A stretch of DNA of 64,000 bases from Planctomycetaceae bacterium (GCA_011525785.1 WYBT01000024.1:62001-126000), one strand, 5' to 3'. Positions 42,084 through 52,341 are shown, counted from the stretch's first letter. Numbers and translations: made by a program. The notes: generated by a model not told the origin, from the letters alone.

Positions 42084-45000
42084 CTACTCGCGCAGGCGCA
42101 GCACTTCGCGAGCAGCCGCGCCGGGCGGGACGTCGAGGACGCCGTTCGACGCTCCGCAGGACCAGCGATAGCGGCCGCGCGGGAGCTCGCGCAGCTCGAG
42201 CCGCCCGCTCGCGTCCGTCACCAGCCCTTGCGCGGCGCCGCGAACGCGTCCGGCCGCGAGCCACTCGCTCACGCTGTCGCCGAATTCTTCGGAGACGAGT
42301 TCGATCGGCATGCCGGCGGCGGCGACGTCACCTGCGCGGCGCACTTCGAGCTCGAGCGCGCCCGTGCGACGCACGTCGACCGTGACTTCGCTCCGACGCG
42401 ACTCGACTTCGAGGTCCACGACTTTGCGCCACAGGCCGGGCTGGTCGACGATCAGTCGATAGGCGCCCTTGGTGAGCTTCTCGTGCCGCGCCTCGCCGCG
42501 CTCGTCGACGACGAAGTCGCGCAGCTCGACCGTCGCGCCCGGATCAAAGAGGAACAGCTTCATCCAGGGCAGCGGCTCGCCCGCGTCGGAGAACGACAGG
42601 CGCAGCTCGCAGCTCGTGTCGAACACGATCTCGGCCGCGTCGTCCGCGCTGCGCGGCATGCGCACCGGGATCCGCGTCCCCGAGCCGTGCGTCGGGCTGT
42701 TCACGACGGCGTGCAGGTCGTCGAGCTGGCCGAGCGGCATGGAGGCGTAGCCGTCGGCGTCGACGAAGAAGCGCGCGAACCAGTCGGCGCGTGAAGCGCT
42801 GCGCAAGATCACGTACGCCGCGGGCACGGGCTCGCCGCTCGGGGTAACGACGCGCAGTCGCGTGAGCTCGCCTTCGAGGCGCACGTCGAGTTCGTTGGGG
42901 CCGTCCTGGAGCGTGATCGACTGTGTGTGAAACACGCCGGCAGCGCCGACCAGCGAGAGCGCAGCCTGGCGCACCGGAATCGATCGAAATTTCCACGAGC
43001 CGTCGTCGCCGCGGGCGCTCACGCTCTCGATCTCGCGGCCGGAAGCCGAGCGATACGTGAGCGACGCCTCCAGGCCAGCGGGCAAGTCGGCGGCGCGCGG
43101 GCCGCTCACGGTCAGCTTGAGTGTGCACGACGAGTCGAGCTCGATGTGCTCGAGGTGATCGCGCCCCACGACGGGGTGGATGTGGAAGAGCAGCGCGGCG
43201 CCGCTCGGTGCGCTGAGAAAGCAAGTGATGCGACCGGCCGTGACCGTGCCCAGGTCCAGTCGCCCGGCGGCGTTGAACGACTGCGCCGGCGGACTCCAGT
43301 CCTGCATGTGGGTCTCGAGCGTGTAGGCCGTGAAGTCCTCCGGCACGGGCGAGCTGAGCTGCATCGCAAAGCCGATCCGCTTCACCAGCGGCACGTCGGG
43401 CAACGTGACGATTCCGCCTTGCTCGGCGCCTTTGACGGTCAGGATCACCATGCCGTAGCCCTCGGCCGAGACCGCGAAGCTCGTGCGCTCGTGCGTCACG
43501 CCTTCGAGCTCGAACGTGCCGTCGACACCCGTCTTCACCGGCGGGCCGAGCTGGGTCATCAACTGGGCGCCCCACTTCGACCACAGCTGCACGCTCGCCC
43601 CTTCGAGCGGGCGCCGCGTGAGCGAGTCGAGCACACGGCCCTTCGCGCGCATCGGCGCGCCGATCTCGAGCGCGACTTCGACCGCCTCGGTGTCGTTCAC
43701 TTGCAACAGCACCGGCTCGCACTGACCGAGTGGATGGCTCGCGGCGAAGATCCACACTTCACCGAGCGGCGCAGTGTCGAGCTCGAAATCGCCTTGCTCG
43801 CGGTCGGAGAAGCTGCGCGTCTTGAAGGCGCCCGGCCCCTCCTGCCAATACTGCACTTCGAACTTCTCGAGCGGTTTGCCCGCGTGCGTCACGCGGCCCT
43901 TGATGCGGCCGCCGCGCTGCAGCTCGAACTTGATCGGCTCGCGCGTCGGGTCGTCCGCGAGCACGCCGGGGAACTGCACCGTCACGTAGCCGAACGCTTG
44001 CGCGCTCAAGTACGCGGAGCCAACCGGACAGCCTTCGAGGTGCGCGATGCCATCGGGCCCGCTGAAGCCGCTCTTGCGCGTCCACTTGCCGCCCGCGCCG
44101 AAGACGGCGCCGACGCGCGCGCCGGCGATCGGCTGATCGTCGTCATCGACGACGAGGAAGCGCGCGGTGTGCGCGGGCTCCGCGATCAGTTCGACGAACA
44201 ACTCGCCGCCGGCGGCCGGCGGGTCGAGCTCGACATCCGGCGCGTACGCGCTGCCGAACAGCCCGAAGTGGTAGATGCGGTAGCCGGGTCCCAGGGGAAG
44301 CTCCACGGGCCCCCACTCGCCGCTCTCGGCGATCGGAACCTGCGCGAGCGTGTCGGACGCGCGCTCGTTCATCGCGTTGCAGTGCACGAAGACGCGCGAG
44401 CGCTCGACGCCGCTCTCGGGCCAGCGCACGACGCCGCGCGCGACGAACGTATCGCCGAGCACGAAGCGCCGGCGCTCGTCGCCGAGCTTGGGCGCGCGCC
44501 ACGAGCCCGTGCGCTGCGCGCCGCGCAGCGCGCGCACGTCGCACGAGGAGTCGTGCGCGAAGCCCGTGAACTTGCCGTCCGCGCCGAGCTCGACGCGGCG
44601 GTAGAAGATGCGCTGCGCCAGGAGTTCGTCGGCGCCCGTCGCCGGATTCTCGAAGCTAAACGTGCCGCGGAACTCGATCGTCGCGCCAGCCGCCGGCGCG
44701 CCACCGGGCTCGACCACGTCGAAGCGCGGACTGCGAGCAAGTTCGAGCGCCAGCTCGCCGACATCGCGCGGCCCTTCGCCCGCATTCACTGCCGTGACCA
44801 CGCGCAGCACCGACTTGCGGCCTGGCTGCGTCACCCAAAGCGCACTGCTGCGCTCCCCCGCGCGCGGGGCGAGCTTCTCGAAGCGGAACGTGCCGTTCGC
44901 GTCGCTGCGAGCAGTGAGCGTGTGCGCTTGCACAGCACTCCAGTCGACCGTTTGCCAGTTGCGCGGATGGCCGAGCTCGTCGTCAGTCCACAGCGCGGTC

Positions 45001-45311
45001 CAAGTTACTTCGGCGTTCGCGACCGGCACGCCGCTCTCGTCGACGCAGCGGCCGAGCAGGACAGCGTTTCCGTCAGTGAGTGCGCGCTGCGACTCGAGCG
45101 TAGTGGCCTGCGCGACGTCAGTAGCGCTCGTCGCGTCCTTGTTCTTCGCCTCGTCGTCCACCGGCTTCGCGTCGGGCGCGTTCTCGCGCTCCCCATCCGA
45201 CGCTGCGACCTGCGCTGCACCGTCGTGCTCGCCCCGTCCGCGCACAACGAACCACGCGGCCAGCGCGAGCACGACCACCAACGCCGCCGTCCACGCAGCG
45301 GCGCGCTTCAT
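42084..45311 (-). CDS. Very large membrane-anchored carboxypeptidase-regulatory-domain protein
   Basis: 1075 residues from ATG 45311 with one N-terminal membrane segment (TAALVVVLALAAWFVV). The rest is a series of Ig/transthyretin-like beta-sandwich domains of the carboxypeptidase-regulatory type (for example RCVDESGVPVANAEV, GRVTHAGKPLEKFEV, GRVLDSLTRRPLEGASVQL, YLSAQAFGYVTVQFPGV). No catalytic motif. Such proteins are common in planctomycetes and probably sit in the periplasm. The 28 upstream residues of the longer frame were rejected as non-coding. It stands alone on the minus strand, convergent with the DoxX-like gene. Confidence 0.85.
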   Translation of the reverse strand: MKRAAAWTAALVVVLALAAWFVVRGRGEHDGAAQVAASDGERENAPDAKPVDDEAKNKDATSATDVAQATTLESQRALTDGNAVLLGRCVDESGVPVANAEVTWTALWTDDELGHPRNWQTVDWSAVQAHTLTARSDANGTFRFEKLAPRAGERSSALWVTQPGRKSVLRVVTAVNAGEGPRDVGELALELARSPRFDVVEPGGAPAAGATIEFRGTFSFENPATGADELLAQRIFYRRVELGADGKFTGFAHDSSCDVRALRGAQRTGSWRAPKLGDERRRFVLGDTFVARGVVRWPESGVERSRVFVHCNAMNERASDTLAQVPIAESGEWGPVELPLGPGYRIYHFGLFGSAYAPDVELDPPAAGGELFVELIAEPAHTARFLVVDDDDQPIAGARVGAVFGAGGKWTRKSGFSGPDGIAHLEGCPVGSAYLSAQAFGYVTVQFPGVLADDPTREPIKFELQRGGRIKGRVTHAGKPLEKFEVQYWQEGPGAFKTRSFSDREQGDFELDTAPLGEVWIFAASHPLGQCEPVLLQVNDTEAVEVALEIGAPMRAKGRVLDSLTRRPLEGASVQLWSKWGAQLMTQLGPPVKTGVDGTFELEGVTHERTSFAVSAEGYGMVILTVKGAEQGGIVTLPDVPLVKRIGFAMQLSSPVPEDFTAYTLETHMQDWSPPAQSFNAAGRLDLGTVTAGRITCFLSAPSGAALLFHIHPVVGRDHLEHIELDSSCTLKLTVSGPRAADLPAGLEASLTYRSASGREIESVSARGDDGSWKFRSIPVRQAALSLVGAAGVFHTQSITLQDGPNELDVRLEGELTRLRVVTPSGEPVPAAYVILRSASRADWFARFFVDADGYASMPLGQLDDLHAVVNSPTHGSGTRIPVRMPRSADDAAEIVFDTSCELRLSFSDAGEPLPWMKLFLFDPGATVELRDFVVDERGEARHEKLTKGAYRLIVDQPGLWRKVVDLEVESRRSEVTVDVRRTGALELEVRRAGDVAAAGMPIELVSEEFGDSVSEWLAAGRVRGAAQGLVTDASGRLELRELPRGRYRWSCGASNGVLDVPPGAAAREVLRLRE

Positions 45312-45500
45312 GGCTGCAGAAGAGTGAGGGGGACGGGGACGCCAGACCCACCCGCGCCGCCTCCAAAAGCGCGCGCACCCATTCGCATCTGGCACTCCGG
45401 GCTCCCTGTCGTGCCGACAGCGCTAGCCGAGCGGACGCAGGTCAATGCCAGCGCCACTGCCAGCGAGAAGCATGAGATGCGCACCATGCGCGATAGGGCT

Positions 45501-46451
45501 CTAGGGGGTGATGTACGCATCGCAGATCGACCGCACTGTCTCGGAGGAGGAACTGAGGAAACGGCGTGCGAGTTCAATCGAGCGGCCCGTGGGTTGGAGG
45601 TCGCGCCCCGTCCGCTGGCGACGAAGCAGTTCGATGAACGAACGCAATGCCGGATCATTCTCGCCAACGCAGCCTGCTACTGTTCCCGCCGCGAGTTCCC
45701 CCTCCGAACGGTCAGCTAAGTCAAAGGATGTAGCTAGCCAGCTGCAAGCGGCCAGCGTATTGGTCGGCAGTGCTCGTGCGCTCTGCCGATACCAACCGCA
45801 CGCAGATCGACTGTCGCCGAAAATCGACTCAAGCCTGGCGATGTCCGCCGCCGCCAGCGACGCATTGGTCGGCGACGCTTGGCCCGCGAGCACATCCAAC
45901 AGAATTGCGCGGGCATTCTCGACCTGCGCCAGTTCGTGACCAAGCGACAGCGCGATGTAGATGCGTCCCTGATCCGTGGGCTCCAGAGCGTTGGCGGCAG
46001 CAGCGACGTCGGTGACCGCCGTTGATCCAATCGTGTCCGGGTCTCCAACGCACCGCTCGAGCAACTTTCGGCCTGGGTCGAGTGGCTCTTCCTGGCGCAA
46101 CGCAGCGAGCGCCTCGCGGGTCGACTCCACCCACTCACCACGATCGGCGGAGAGCGCCGGTTGGCCCGCGATGCTCACGCGGACGAGATTCGTCGCGGCC
46201 GCAGGCGACTCGAACAGCCGCACCACCGCCAGCTTTCGCAGCAGGTAGGAGAGCTCGCCGCGATGCACCGCCACCAGTTCGCGTTCGGCGGCGCTGAGAC
46301 CCGCGGTCGCCACTCCGACCGCGGGTCGCCGTCCAAGCACAACTCCCAGACGCGCCGGGCGCGGCACGCGCAGCAGGCACGACTTGGGATCGGCGGCGAC
46401 CTCGCGCAGCAGCTCTTCGATGCGCGCGTCGAACAGGATCGGCTCAGCCAC
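45501..46451 (-). CDS. Hypothetical helical-repeat protein, partner of the sigma-like gene
   Basis: 316 residues. Not recognised. The N-terminus (PILFDARIEELLREVAADP) and the rest of the protein are largely helical, with TPR-like stretches (LSLGHELAQVENARAILLDVL, SLAAADIARLESIFGDSRSACGWY). No signal peptide or membrane segment. It begins 8 bases inside the end of the sigma-like gene and is probably co-translated with it. By analogy a soluble partner of a sigma-like factor, but this is inference. Confidence 0.6.
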   Translation of the reverse strand: MAEPILFDARIEELLREVAADPKSCLLRVPRPARLGVVLGRRPAVGVATAGLSAAERELVAVHRGELSYLLRKLAVVRLFESPAAATNLVRVSIAGQPALSADRGEWVESTREALAALRQEEPLDPGRKLLERCVGDPDTIGSTAVTDVAAAANALEPTDQGRIYIALSLGHELAQVENARAILLDVLAGQASPTNASLAAADIARLESIFGDSRSACGWYRQSARALPTNTLAACSWLATSFDLADRSEGELAAGTVAGCVGENDPALRSFIELLRRQRTGRDLQPTGRSIELARRFLSSSSETVRSICDAYITP

Positions 46452-47088
46452 GGCTCGCCCCTTGTTCGCGCGGATCGTGCGGATCGCAACCGCCGGGGTC
46501 GCGGCCCAACGACAGCGTCTGGACGGCGCGTGTCACGCGCTCGTGCACCTGCGTGATCGTGCCCATTTCCTCGGCGACGCAGCGCGCTTCCGACGCGCCC
46601 TCGACCACCGTGCGCCAGAACACGCGTCGCACGACGTACGGCAGATCGTTGAAGGCCACCGCCGCGCGCCGCGCTTGTTCGGGACCGACGCCCAGCGCGC
46701 GCGTGAGGAAGCCCCAGGCCTCGTCGTCCTCGTGCGGCAGGCGCGCGCGCTCGTCCTCGCGATCGCGCTCGATCAGCGCATCGATCGCGCGATCGATGTG
46801 CACGCGCAGGAACGCGTCCAGCGGCTGCCAGGCGCGGTAATCCTTGGCGCGAAACGCAACTTGAGCCATCGCACGCATCACCACTCGCTCGCGACCGATG
46901 AGCATAGCGCGCTCGTGCAAACGCACGGCGCAACGCGCTTCGATCCCGAGCGGATCGTCGCGGGTCAACTTGTTCAGGACGTCGCGCGCGCTGGCGCCGC
47001 TCAGCCACTTGACCGCATCAGGCTCGTGGGCTGGCGGGCCGTCGCGCAGACTCCCGGGCAAGAGGAGCTCGTCGAACGGACTGGGCAT
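46444..47088 (-). CDS. Diverged ECF-sigma-like protein
   Basis: 214 residues from ATG 47088 (MPSPFDELLLPGSLRDG). The C-terminal third (FNDLPYVVRRVFWRTVVEGASEARCVAEEMGTITQVHERVTRAVQTL) lines up with sigma region 4, with the LP-x-RxVF, EG-S, AEEMG and VHERV-RAVQTL pattern. The middle (KDYRAWQPLDAFLRVHIDRAIDALIERDREDE) resembles region 2. Both are more distant than in ordinary ECF factors, so this is a proposal. It overlaps a helical partner gene by 8 bases; no typical anti-sigma gene follows. The longer frame from 47157 was rejected because its added residues are not sigma-like. Confidence 0.55.
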   Translation of the reverse strand: MPSPFDELLLPGSLRDGPPAHEPDAVKWLSGASARDVLNKLTRDDPLGIEARCAVRLHERAMLIGRERVVMRAMAQVAFRAKDYRAWQPLDAFLRVHIDRAIDALIERDREDERARLPHEDDEAWGFLTRALGVGPEQARRAAVAFNDLPYVVRRVFWRTVVEGASEARCVAEEMGTITQVHERVTRAVQTLSLGRDPGGCDPHDPREQGASRG

Positions 47089-47924
47089 TGGGGGAAAGCA
47101 GCGCCGGGCCGTCGTCCGACGCTGGGCAGAGCTTACGAGGCGCTTGCGAGGCGACAAGACGGCTCAGCGACAAAACACTGCTTCCCAACTGCGAGACGAA
47201 CATTGGACGCCGAACTCGTCGCTGGTCCGCCGAAACGCATCACGGCGCACACGCCGTCGCGAGCGACACGCGCCCTCGCGCGCGCGCGAACACTGGGGAC
47301 ATCGCGCGATACGCGGTGACGCCAAGCGCGGCGCGCGCTCGAGCACTGTGCGCGTCGCACGCGAGTCGGAGCGGAGCAGCGAGCTGTTCCGTCGACGTCC
47401 GACTCCGCGCGGCTCGGCGCCGCAGGTCGAACACGTCGACGACAGCGACGGGCCTGAGGTCGGCGTCATTCAGCGCAACTCGTCTGGCAGGTGTCGTCGC
47501 CGCGCGCCGGTTTCGCAGGCTTGCACCGGACAACAGCGCTCGACGGCTCTGGGGAGCGGCGCCCTGCGGTCGTGGCGCTGCTCGCGTTCGAGGTCGAGGC
47601 CGCCCGCGCGCCATCGAGGGACGGCGCCGCCCACGTCGTCGGGCTGCGCGAGCGGCTCGGGCGACGCGTGGCGCGCGGCGAGGCGCCGCACACGCGGGCG
47701 CGAGCCCCCCCACAGTGCGAGTTGAGCGCGGCCGGGGCGAATCAGCGCACTTCGGGCGCCGAACGGAGCGGAAGCGGCTCGAGTGGCGCGTTCGTCGCGT
47801 GGATCTGGGCCGCGCCAGTCAAAGGCGCGAAGCGCGGGGCCAGCAAGTGTGCAAGAGCAACCTGACGCCGCACGCTCGCAGCGCATTTTGAACCCTTTCT
47901 CGAAACCGCGACATCCAGAGGATG
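47089..47924. other. Long non-coding stretch, nothing recognised
   Basis: About 830 bases upstream of the sigma-like gene (minus strand) and the 14-repeat gene (plus strand). Open frames on both strands are Arg-rich and show no family resemblance. No RNA gene was recognised. The codon bias is unlike the neighbours. Confidence 0.5.
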
Positions 47925-47944
47925 GAAGTACGGAACCGTACTTC
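47925..47944. promoter_or_regulatory. Dyad upstream of the 14-repeat gene
   Basis: GAAGTACGG-AA-CCGTACTTC is a perfect 9-bp inverted repeat around AA, ending 59 bases before the ATG at 48004. It is a candidate operator. Confidence 0.5.
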
Positions 47945-48003
47945 GCACGCTTCCCCGCGCGCCGCGGTCTGGTCGCGCCAACCCGTCTCCCACGAGGTTC
48001 ACC

Positions 48004-51000
48004 ATGGCCCACGTCCGTCGATTCCTTGGCGCCGCGCTCGTTCAAGCCGGGCACGCCGCCGTCGCACGCTGCCAGGCCCGCGCGCACATCGCGGCGCTCG
48101 CGTTGAGCATCGCCTCGAGCGCTCCGCTCCTTGCGACGCAGACCATCCAAGGCACGCAGATCGGCGGCCTCAACCTGTCCGGCCCGCCGACGCAGGTCGG
48201 AGGACCGAGCTGCAGCCAGCTCGACTGGCTCCCGACCTTCGGCGAGCGCCCGGGGGTCACCGGGGCCGTGCTGGCGCTGACCGAGTTCGACGACGGCGCC
48301 GGGCAGGCCCTGTACGTGGCGGGCGCGATCAACAGCGCGGGCGGTCAGCCGGTGGGCAAGATCGCCCGCTGGCGCAACGGCGAATTCTCCGCGCTCGGCA
48401 GCGGACTCAACGGCGATGTCCAAGCGCTGACGGTGTTCGACGATGGCGCGGGCCCGGCGCTGTACGCGGCGGGCGAGTTCACCACCGCCGGCGGCCAGAG
48501 CGCGAATCGGATCGCGCGCTGGGATGGCGCGAGCTGGTCGGCGCTGGGCAGTGGTTTCGACAACTCCGTGCTCGCGTTGGCAGTGTTCGACGACGGCAGC
48601 GGGCCGGCGCTCTATGCGGGAGGCGCATTCACGACAGCCGGGGGCCAGCCCGCCCGAAAGATCGCCAAGTGGGACGGCGCGAGCTGGTCGACGCTCGGCG
48701 GCGGGTCCGACTGGATCGTCCGTGCGCTGGCAGCGGTCGACCATGGCGCCGGAGGAGGCTCCGCGCTCTACGCGTCGGGCTCGTTTACGTCAGCAGGCGG
48801 TCAACCGATCAGCTACATCGGCCGCTGGGACGGCGCGAGCTGGTCGGCGCTCGGCAGCGGGGTCAACAACGATGTCCGCAAGCTGGGCGTGTTCGACGAC
48901 GGCAGCGGGCCGAAGCTGTGCGTGGCGGGAGCCCTCAGCAGTGCAGGCGGACAACCGGCGTCGCGAGTCGCGAGTTGGGACGGCGCGAGTTGGTCCGCGC
49001 TTGGCAGCGGCGTCACCGGCGATGTGAGCGCCTTCGCCGCATTCGACTCCGGCAGCGGGCCCGAGCTGTACGCAACAGGCTATTTCACCAACTCCAGCGG
49101 CTTCTCCGACATGGGTGTCGCACGCTGGAACGGCGCGAGTTGGGTGATGTTCGGATCGGAGGTCTGGAACTCGAGCGGCACGGCGAGTCCGGTCGGCAAC
49201 GCGCTGGCCGTCGCCGACGACGGAACGGGCGGCGGGCCGGCGCTCTATCTGGGTGGCTCGTTTGACTATGTGAGAGTCACGCCTGCATCCAACATCGCTC
49301 GCTGGGACGGCGCGGAATGGACCTCGCTGGGAACCGCACTCAACAACAGTGTTGTCGCGGTGGCCACATACGACGACGGTACGGGCGGCGGGCCAGCGCT
49401 TTACGCGGGCGGCGACTTCACCGGCGCCGGTGGCCAGCCGGCTCGGGGACTCGCGCGGTGGGACGGAGCGAGTTGGTCCGCACCTCTGGGAGGCGTCTAC
49501 AACAACGAAGTTTGGTCCTTGACCGTGTTCGACGACGGCGCTGGGCCCGCGCTCTACGCCGGCGGCCTCATCGGCAGCCCGGTGTTGCAGCCCGCGCAGT
49601 CGATCGCGCGCTTTGACGGCGTCAGCTGGTCCGCGCTCGGCGACGGGGTCAACACGCCTCCGTCGTGCATGACGGGTTTCGACGACGGCAGCGGTCCGGC
49701 GCTCTACGCGTGCGGCTCGTTCATCTACTCCGGGGATCTGATCGTCAACCGCATCGCGCGCTGGGATGGAACGAGTTGGTCGACGCTCGGCAGCGGACTC
49801 GACGCTACGGCCGATGCCATGGTCGTGTTCGACGACGGCGCCGGCGGCGGGCCCGCGCTCTACGTGGGCGGCGCGTTCACCAGTGCGAGCGGTCAGTCGG
49901 CGAGTCGGATCGCGCGCTGGAACGGCGTGAGCTGGTCGCCGCTGGGGAGCGGACTCAACGACCGCGTGTTCGCCCTGGCTGTGTTCGACGACGGCGCCGG
50001 GCCCGCGCTCTACGCAGGTGGCCGCTTCACCACCGCTGGCGGCCAGCCCGCGAACAGGATCGCGCGTTGGAACGGCGCGAGCTGGTCGTCGGTCGGCAGC
50101 GGAGTCAACGATCACGTGCGCGCGTTGACGGTGTTCGACGAAGGCAGCGGGCTCGCGCTGTATGCGACGGGGCGCTTCACCAGCGCTGGCGCACTGCCGG
50201 CGAATCGGATCGCGCGCTGGGACGGCGCGAGCTGGTCGGCGTTGGGCACGGGACTCGGCGATTTGGGCCGCGCGCTGACCGTGTACGACGACGGCGCACA
50301 GTCCACGCTGGTCGTGGGCGGCCACTTCTCCACCTCGCCGGCGGGCGATCAGTTCATCGCGCGCTGGGGCTGCGCGGACTCTCCGCTGCCCATCTCGATG
50401 GGCGGTGGATCCAACACGACGCCGAGCGCACCGATCGCACCGCACGCGCGCATCGTGCGTCGCGGCGAAGTGCTCGAGCTCGGAGCGGAACGCCAGAGCT
50501 ACACGACGCTGCGCGTTGAGTCGGGCGCGGTCCTGCGCCTGGCGAATCCCGACGCGTGGCTGAACGTGCGCGAGCTCGCAGTCGAGTCCGGCGCGCGCAT
50601 CGACTGGCTCGCGGGCGCGATCCGCGTCGTCGGCGGCACGTTGAGCGTCGACGAGAGCCTCTGGATCGGCGACCGCGGGCCCGCGCGACTGCTGCTCGAG
50701 TCCGGCGCACGTGTGCGAGCGCCAGTCATCGAACTGTGCAGCCAAGGCAGCCTGGAAGGCGCGGGCGTGATCGAAGCGATCGTGCTGCACAGCGGCCTGC
50801 TCCAGCCGCGCGGCCACGGGCTCGAGATCCGCGGCGAGCTGCACCAGCTGCCGCAGGGCGCGACGCTGATCGAAGCTCCTGCGCGTGAGTCTGCACGCCG
50901 CCGCGCGCCGATCCGAGTCCGAGGTCTGGTTTCGCTCGCGGGCAAGGTCGCGCTGCGCGGCTCGAGCTCGCCAAGCGGGGTCAGCAATGGTCCGATCGCG

Positions 51001-51132
51001 ATCCTCGAGGCCGAGCACATCGCCGGCGCCTTCGAGCGACGCCGAACCCCGGCCTGGCCCGCGGGCAGCCGCGAGCTGCGCGCATCGCACCGCGACCTCC
51101 AGCGGCTCAGCCTCATCGCGCTCGACAATTGA
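48004..51132 (+). CDS. Secreted protein with 14 tandem FDDGAGPALYAGG-type repeats
   Basis: 1042 residues. The N-terminus has an unusual signal-like stretch (IAALALSIASSAPLLA, after about 30 more polar residues). Residues about 75-800 carry 14 repeats of about 50 residues, each with FDDGxGPALYAGGxFTxAGGQ and IARWDGASWSALGSG, as in delta-60/kelch-like propeller repeats of planctomycetes; 14 repeats suggest two 7-blade propellers. The C-terminal 220 residues form a beta-helix-like region (LRVESGAVLRLANPDAW, GRRAL-type motifs). No catalytic motif and no shared C-terminal module. It is a lone plus-strand gene. Confidence 0.85.
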   Translation: MAHVRRFLGAALVQAGHAAVARCQARAHIAALALSIASSAPLLATQTIQGTQIGGLNLSGPPTQVGGPSCSQLDWLPTFGERPGVTGAVLALTEFDDGAGQALYVAGAINSAGGQPVGKIARWRNGEFSALGSGLNGDVQALTVFDDGAGPALYAAGEFTTAGGQSANRIARWDGASWSALGSGFDNSVLALAVFDDGSGPALYAGGAFTTAGGQPARKIAKWDGASWSTLGGGSDWIVRALAAVDHGAGGGSALYASGSFTSAGGQPISYIGRWDGASWSALGSGVNNDVRKLGVFDDGSGPKLCVAGALSSAGGQPASRVASWDGASWSALGSGVTGDVSAFAAFDSGSGPELYATGYFTNSSGFSDMGVARWNGASWVMFGSEVWNSSGTASPVGNALAVADDGTGGGPALYLGGSFDYVRVTPASNIARWDGAEWTSLGTALNNSVVAVATYDDGTGGGPALYAGGDFTGAGGQPARGLARWDGASWSAPLGGVYNNEVWSLTVFDDGAGPALYAGGLIGSPVLQPAQSIARFDGVSWSALGDGVNTPPSCMTGFDDGSGPALYACGSFIYSGDLIVNRIARWDGTSWSTLGSGLDATADAMVVFDDGAGGGPALYVGGAFTSASGQSASRIARWNGVSWSPLGSGLNDRVFALAVFDDGAGPALYAGGRFTTAGGQPANRIARWNGASWSSVGSGVNDHVRALTVFDEGSGLALYATGRFTSAGALPANRIARWDGASWSALGTGLGDLGRALTVYDDGAQSTLVVGGHFSTSPAGDQFIARWGCADSPLPISMGGGSNTTPSAPIAPHARIVRRGEVLELGAERQSYTTLRVESGAVLRLANPDAWLNVRELAVESGARIDWLAGAIRVVGGTLSVDESLWIGDRGPARLLLESGARVRAPVIELCSQGSLEGAGVIEAIVLHSGLLQPRGHGLEIRGELHQLPQGATLIEAPARESARRRAPIRVRGLVSLAGKVALRGSSSPSGVSNGPIAILEAEHIAGAFERRRTPAWPAGSRELRASHRDLQRLSLIALDN

Positions 51133-51508
51133 GCGTCCAGAGCACCGCGCCAAGCTCTCCCTTCCACAACTCGCATCCGTACGGCTCGAGCGCCGCAAGT
51201 CGGACGCGAGCTTCGCGGAGGGAAGAGCTGGCTCGGCGTGCAACGAGCGGGTCGTGCCCGCACGCTGCGTCACTGCGACCGAAACTGAGCCGATTCCTCC
51301 GGCGCTCACCATTGCCGGGCCGAGCAGCGGTCGCCGCCCCGCCGATGCGCGCCACCGGCCGCGCCGCGGCTGCGGACCGCGCGCCTTGGAGGTAGTCCGC
51401 GCGACCGGCGGCCCAAGTGCGGCGAAGAGGCCGGCGGGGCATGTGCGGGAAAACGGCGCCGGGAGTCCATGGACGAGCGCGCGCGCTGCGTGCAGAGCGC
51501 CGGAGTCC
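51133..51508. other. Non-coding stretch, nothing recognised
   Basis: 376 bases between the 14-repeat gene and the broken ATPase. No repeat, RNA gene or readable frame with family similarity. Confidence 0.45.
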
Positions 51509-52233
51509 ATGCCGGATTACGGCGCACGCATCGCTGACGCCGCCCTCGCCGAACGCCTCGAGGAAGCCTCTGCAGTGCTGATCGTCGGTCCGCGCGCCAG
51601 CGGCAAGACCACGACGCCGGTGCGGGCCGCGAGGTCGGTTGTGCGGCTCGATCGCGACTCCGAGGCGGCAGCCTCAAGGCTGGGACGGTGCGCGAAACTT
51701 CCCGTCCCCGAAGCGCTTGGACATCGCCTCCACGGACACGACTCCTCTCGAACCTGCTCGTGGTGGACTCGCTGCCAGCCTGGACCTCCAACCGCTTCAA
51801 GCGCCTCGCACTGGCGCCGAAGCGGCACGTGACCGACCCGGGCATCTTGGCGGGCGCGCTCGGAGTCGACGCCGCGGCCGTGCTGCGCGACGGCGACCTG
51901 CTCGGTCGCGTGCTCGAGTCCTTCGTCGCCGCGCACCTGCGCGCGGAGGCGTCCTACACCACCGCGCGCGCGCGGCTGCACCACTTGCGAGCGGAGCAAG
52001 GCCGCCACGAGATCGACGTCGTGGCCGAAGTCGGCGCCCGCGACGTGCTCGGGATCGAGGTCGAGGCCGCGAGCGCGCCCTCGACCAACGACGCCAGGCG
52101 CCTCATCTGGCTGCGCGACGAACTCGGCGCGCGCTTCCTGCACGGCGTCGTGCTGCGCACCGGGCCGAGGACCTTCGAGCTCTCCGAGCGCATCGTGGCG
52201 GCGCCTATCGGCTCAATTTGGGGGCCGGGGTGA
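51509..52233 (+). pseudogene. AAA/DUF4143 ATPase with large internal deletion
   Basis: From ATG 51509 the frame reads MPDYGARIADAALAERLEEA, then VLIVGPRASGKTTTPVRAA (Walker A), then VVRLDRDSEAAASRLG, and breaks at about 51670-51690. In another frame it resumes as the DUF4143 C-terminal half (RLLSNLLVVDSLPAWTSN, RFKRLALAPKRHVTDPGIL, RVLESFVAAHLRAEA, HEIDVVAEVGARDVLGIEV, ending at 52233). About 200 residues of the AAA domain are missing. The last 262 bases (51972-52233) recur at 53811-54072. Confidence 0.8.
51972..52233 (+). repeat. Direct repeat copy 1 (DUF4143 C-terminal fragment)
   Basis: This 262-base segment is almost identical, with no insertions or deletions, to 53811-54072. Both encode RLHHLRAEQGRHEID to WGPG plus stop. 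The intact minus-strand ATPase gene lies between the copies. Confidence 0.9.
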
Positions 52234-52341
52234 TCCTTGCGCTTCGACATCCGGCCCACGCCGCGCAGGTCTGACCAGCGACTACCAACGCCGCGATGCA
52301 CGAGACGCTGAAACACGAGAGGAGCGTGCCTGACGCCTCGC

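Noticed and set aside
42927..45719. 930-residue plus-strand open frame
   Set aside because: Antisense to the carboxypeptidase-regulatory protein; no domain features.
47491..47865. 124-residue plus-strand open frame between the sigma-like and repeat genes
   Set aside because: Arg/Ala-rich, no conserved pattern, no plausible ribosome site.
48790..51510. 906-residue minus-strand open frame with repeated ERRPARAVPARD
   Set aside because: Shadow of the 14 tandem repeats of the plus-strand gene.
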